From Scleromitrula shiraiana (lineage: Eukaryota; Ascomycota; Leotiomycetes; Helotiales; Sclerotiniaceae): a stretch of 64,000 nt of DNA. The notes below the pieces were generated by a model. It saw only the letters and a list, made by a program, of their open reading frames with translations. It ran no database searches and was not told the origin of the DNA. The stretch covers positions 1,897,501 through 1,961,500 of the forward strand of contig JABELC010000009.1 in NCBI GenBank assembly GCA_028455995.1, written 5' to 3'. The translations under genes and the position numbers were made by a program. Shown in pieces: positions 62,488-64,000 of the stretch. Position 1 is the stretch's first letter. Each line of letters opens with the position of its first letter.

Positions 62488-64000
62488 ATAAGGTTGACTA
62501 GAATGTTCTAATAATATATTGAAAGAAGTATTACCACTCCTCTTTGGATGGTAGAGAATCTTCACTGGCAGCATAGATCAAGAGTTCGAAGATATACATC
62601 CCACGAATGCAATATAGACAAACTATGCTGACTTATAAAAATGAACAATATCCAGAACCTGATTTTCGAATCTTGTGTAAGATTTATGGAGCGATACAAA
62701 CTAATGGTAGCGCCTAGATATCAGAGACAGACGAGCTATTCATTTTTCAATGTCTATTCAAAGATCAATCTTTCCATGTTTTTTGGATGTTTGTCTGGAA
62801 TATAGATATCTAAATACTCTCTAAATAAATTTACTTTGAATATTTGTATAAAATACAAATATTGTAGCATCAGATACGTGTAATTAATTGTGCATGAACT
62901 AAACGGACATTCAAAAATCCCAATAGCTAGGAAGACATGAGTCTAATATTTCGAAGATGACATGAGATACGTTTCCATGTTCTTTAATCTTCGGTATATC
63001 CTGTCTATCGGGCACCCAACTCATACACTTGTACCGGAAATACTACCTCTCGATTGCGAGTCGACTACTGATGCCGTTCATCTACAACAATCGTATCGCT
63101 TAATAGCAAACTTGCTGCGCAAAGAAGATTACACAAGGGAAAGTATCCATATATTGTCTGTGCGATACTGAGCCCAACGGGACCGCGAAGGAAAAGCCCC
63201 ACGTCATGATGTCTCATTTAACCTACAACTCACTTAGCACTGCCACGGCACTTGTTGCTCACTACGATCCTTCAAAGAACAATCCCCTATTTTCATCATC
63301 CGTGCGCCTCAGCCTTTAAAGTTCAAGTTCGACCGTACAAGCCTGCCACTCCACAACAAATTTTAACCAACACAGGTATAAACGTGTATATGCATGTAGA
63401 TAAAGCAAATTTCGTACGAAAACTCCACATCCGAGGTCTCCTTTAAAATTGTCATTAATTATGCCAATTCAAGACAAATCCAGTGAAAGTGATGTAAGAA
63501 CTTGAAAATATCACGCCAGTAGTCCTCTTTTTCTGATCATTTTTCGATAAACTGTGGAGTGCCTCTTCTCTTTGGTACAAAGAGAGAAGTTTTATTGCGA
63601 GTCTATTCAATTCTCGTTTTTACCTTGAGACAAGATTTATTACCTTAATGTTTTGGAAGAATTTTAGCATATTTTTAAAGTAGTTTATTAGCTAGAACTT
63701 ATTGTACTTATCACGTGAGCTATGACGTGAGTATCAATACAGAAGAGGCGGCGTGCCAGGGTCCCTGATCCGATATGATGAGTGAAACTCGAAGTGCCTT
63801 TTCTCTGGTAGGATATCACGATTTTAATTGGTTAATACGTGGTTTGCATAGAGAAGTTCTTTGTCAAAGCTGCTCTTGAAAGCGTAGCGGGGGGGTGCTG
63901 AAGAGAAGACCTAATATGAGAACTTGGACGTTGCTTATATAATAAAAAAGCTTATCGGAACTTACATAACCCCACTAGCATTCGCTGAGCAGAGTCTGCA
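62488..64000. other. Intergenic to window end
   Basis: Short frames only (for example 62962-63171 plus), without domains or splice support. No repeat or RNA gene recognised. Confidence 0.5.

Overview
The window looks like nuclear DNA of a filamentous ascomycete. Genes are split by short introns (about 50-280 bp) with GTAAGT/GTATGT-type donors and CTAAC-like branch sites. The gene families are typical of Pezizomycotina: QCR10, GINS Psf2, an SRPK-like kinase, a Zn2Cys6 regulator, an allantoate-permease-type MFS carrier, a microsomal P450 and a SAT4/rhodopsin-type membrane protein. Very AT-rich blocks hold retrotransposons whose LTR pairs differ only by transitions, as expected of repeat-induced point mutation (RIP). 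The overall style suggests a leotiomycete such as a Sclerotiniaceae species; this is inference, not proof.

Layout. 1-5 kb: two housekeeping genes, QCR10 (respiratory complex III) and a CHIP-like TPR/U-box ubiquitin ligase, among many microsatellites. 5-9 kb: AT-rich intergenic DNA with a 978-bp foldback element (TA target duplication), a long TTACTA array and MITE copy 1. 10.7-34.6 kb: a gene island with an SRPK-like kinase, a 461-aa protein with a duplicated QNKRRLRM motif, a decayed gene, a Zn2Cys6 factor divergent from a Gln-rich protein, an ACSF2-type acyl-CoA synthetase, a truncated ornithine-N5-oxygenase-like protein and an MFS transporter. 36.1-49.6 kb: a 13.5-kb RIP-degraded block. 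It is a copia element (159-bp LTRs, CATGG duplication) interrupted by a gypsy element (130-bp LTRs, ATTAT duplication), both on the minus strand. 49.8-50.8 kb: MITE copy 2, inverted relative to copy 1. 51-64 kb: psf2, a P450 with an internal stop, a disrupted SAT4-type membrane protein gene, a 265-aa protein of unknown function and a 728-aa protein with an HExxH motif.

The genes do not form one obvious pathway. The window reads as ordinary core genes interspersed with fast-evolving accessory genes and decayed copies around a transposon graveyard. All gene models were assembled by hand: each open reading frame closes exactly across the proposed introns, but no transcript evidence was available. 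I found no clearly new multi-gene system. The most unusual items are the nested retrotransposons with both target duplications intact, the foldback element, the SidA-like remnant that is still an open spliced frame, and the HExxH protein beside another unknown gene.
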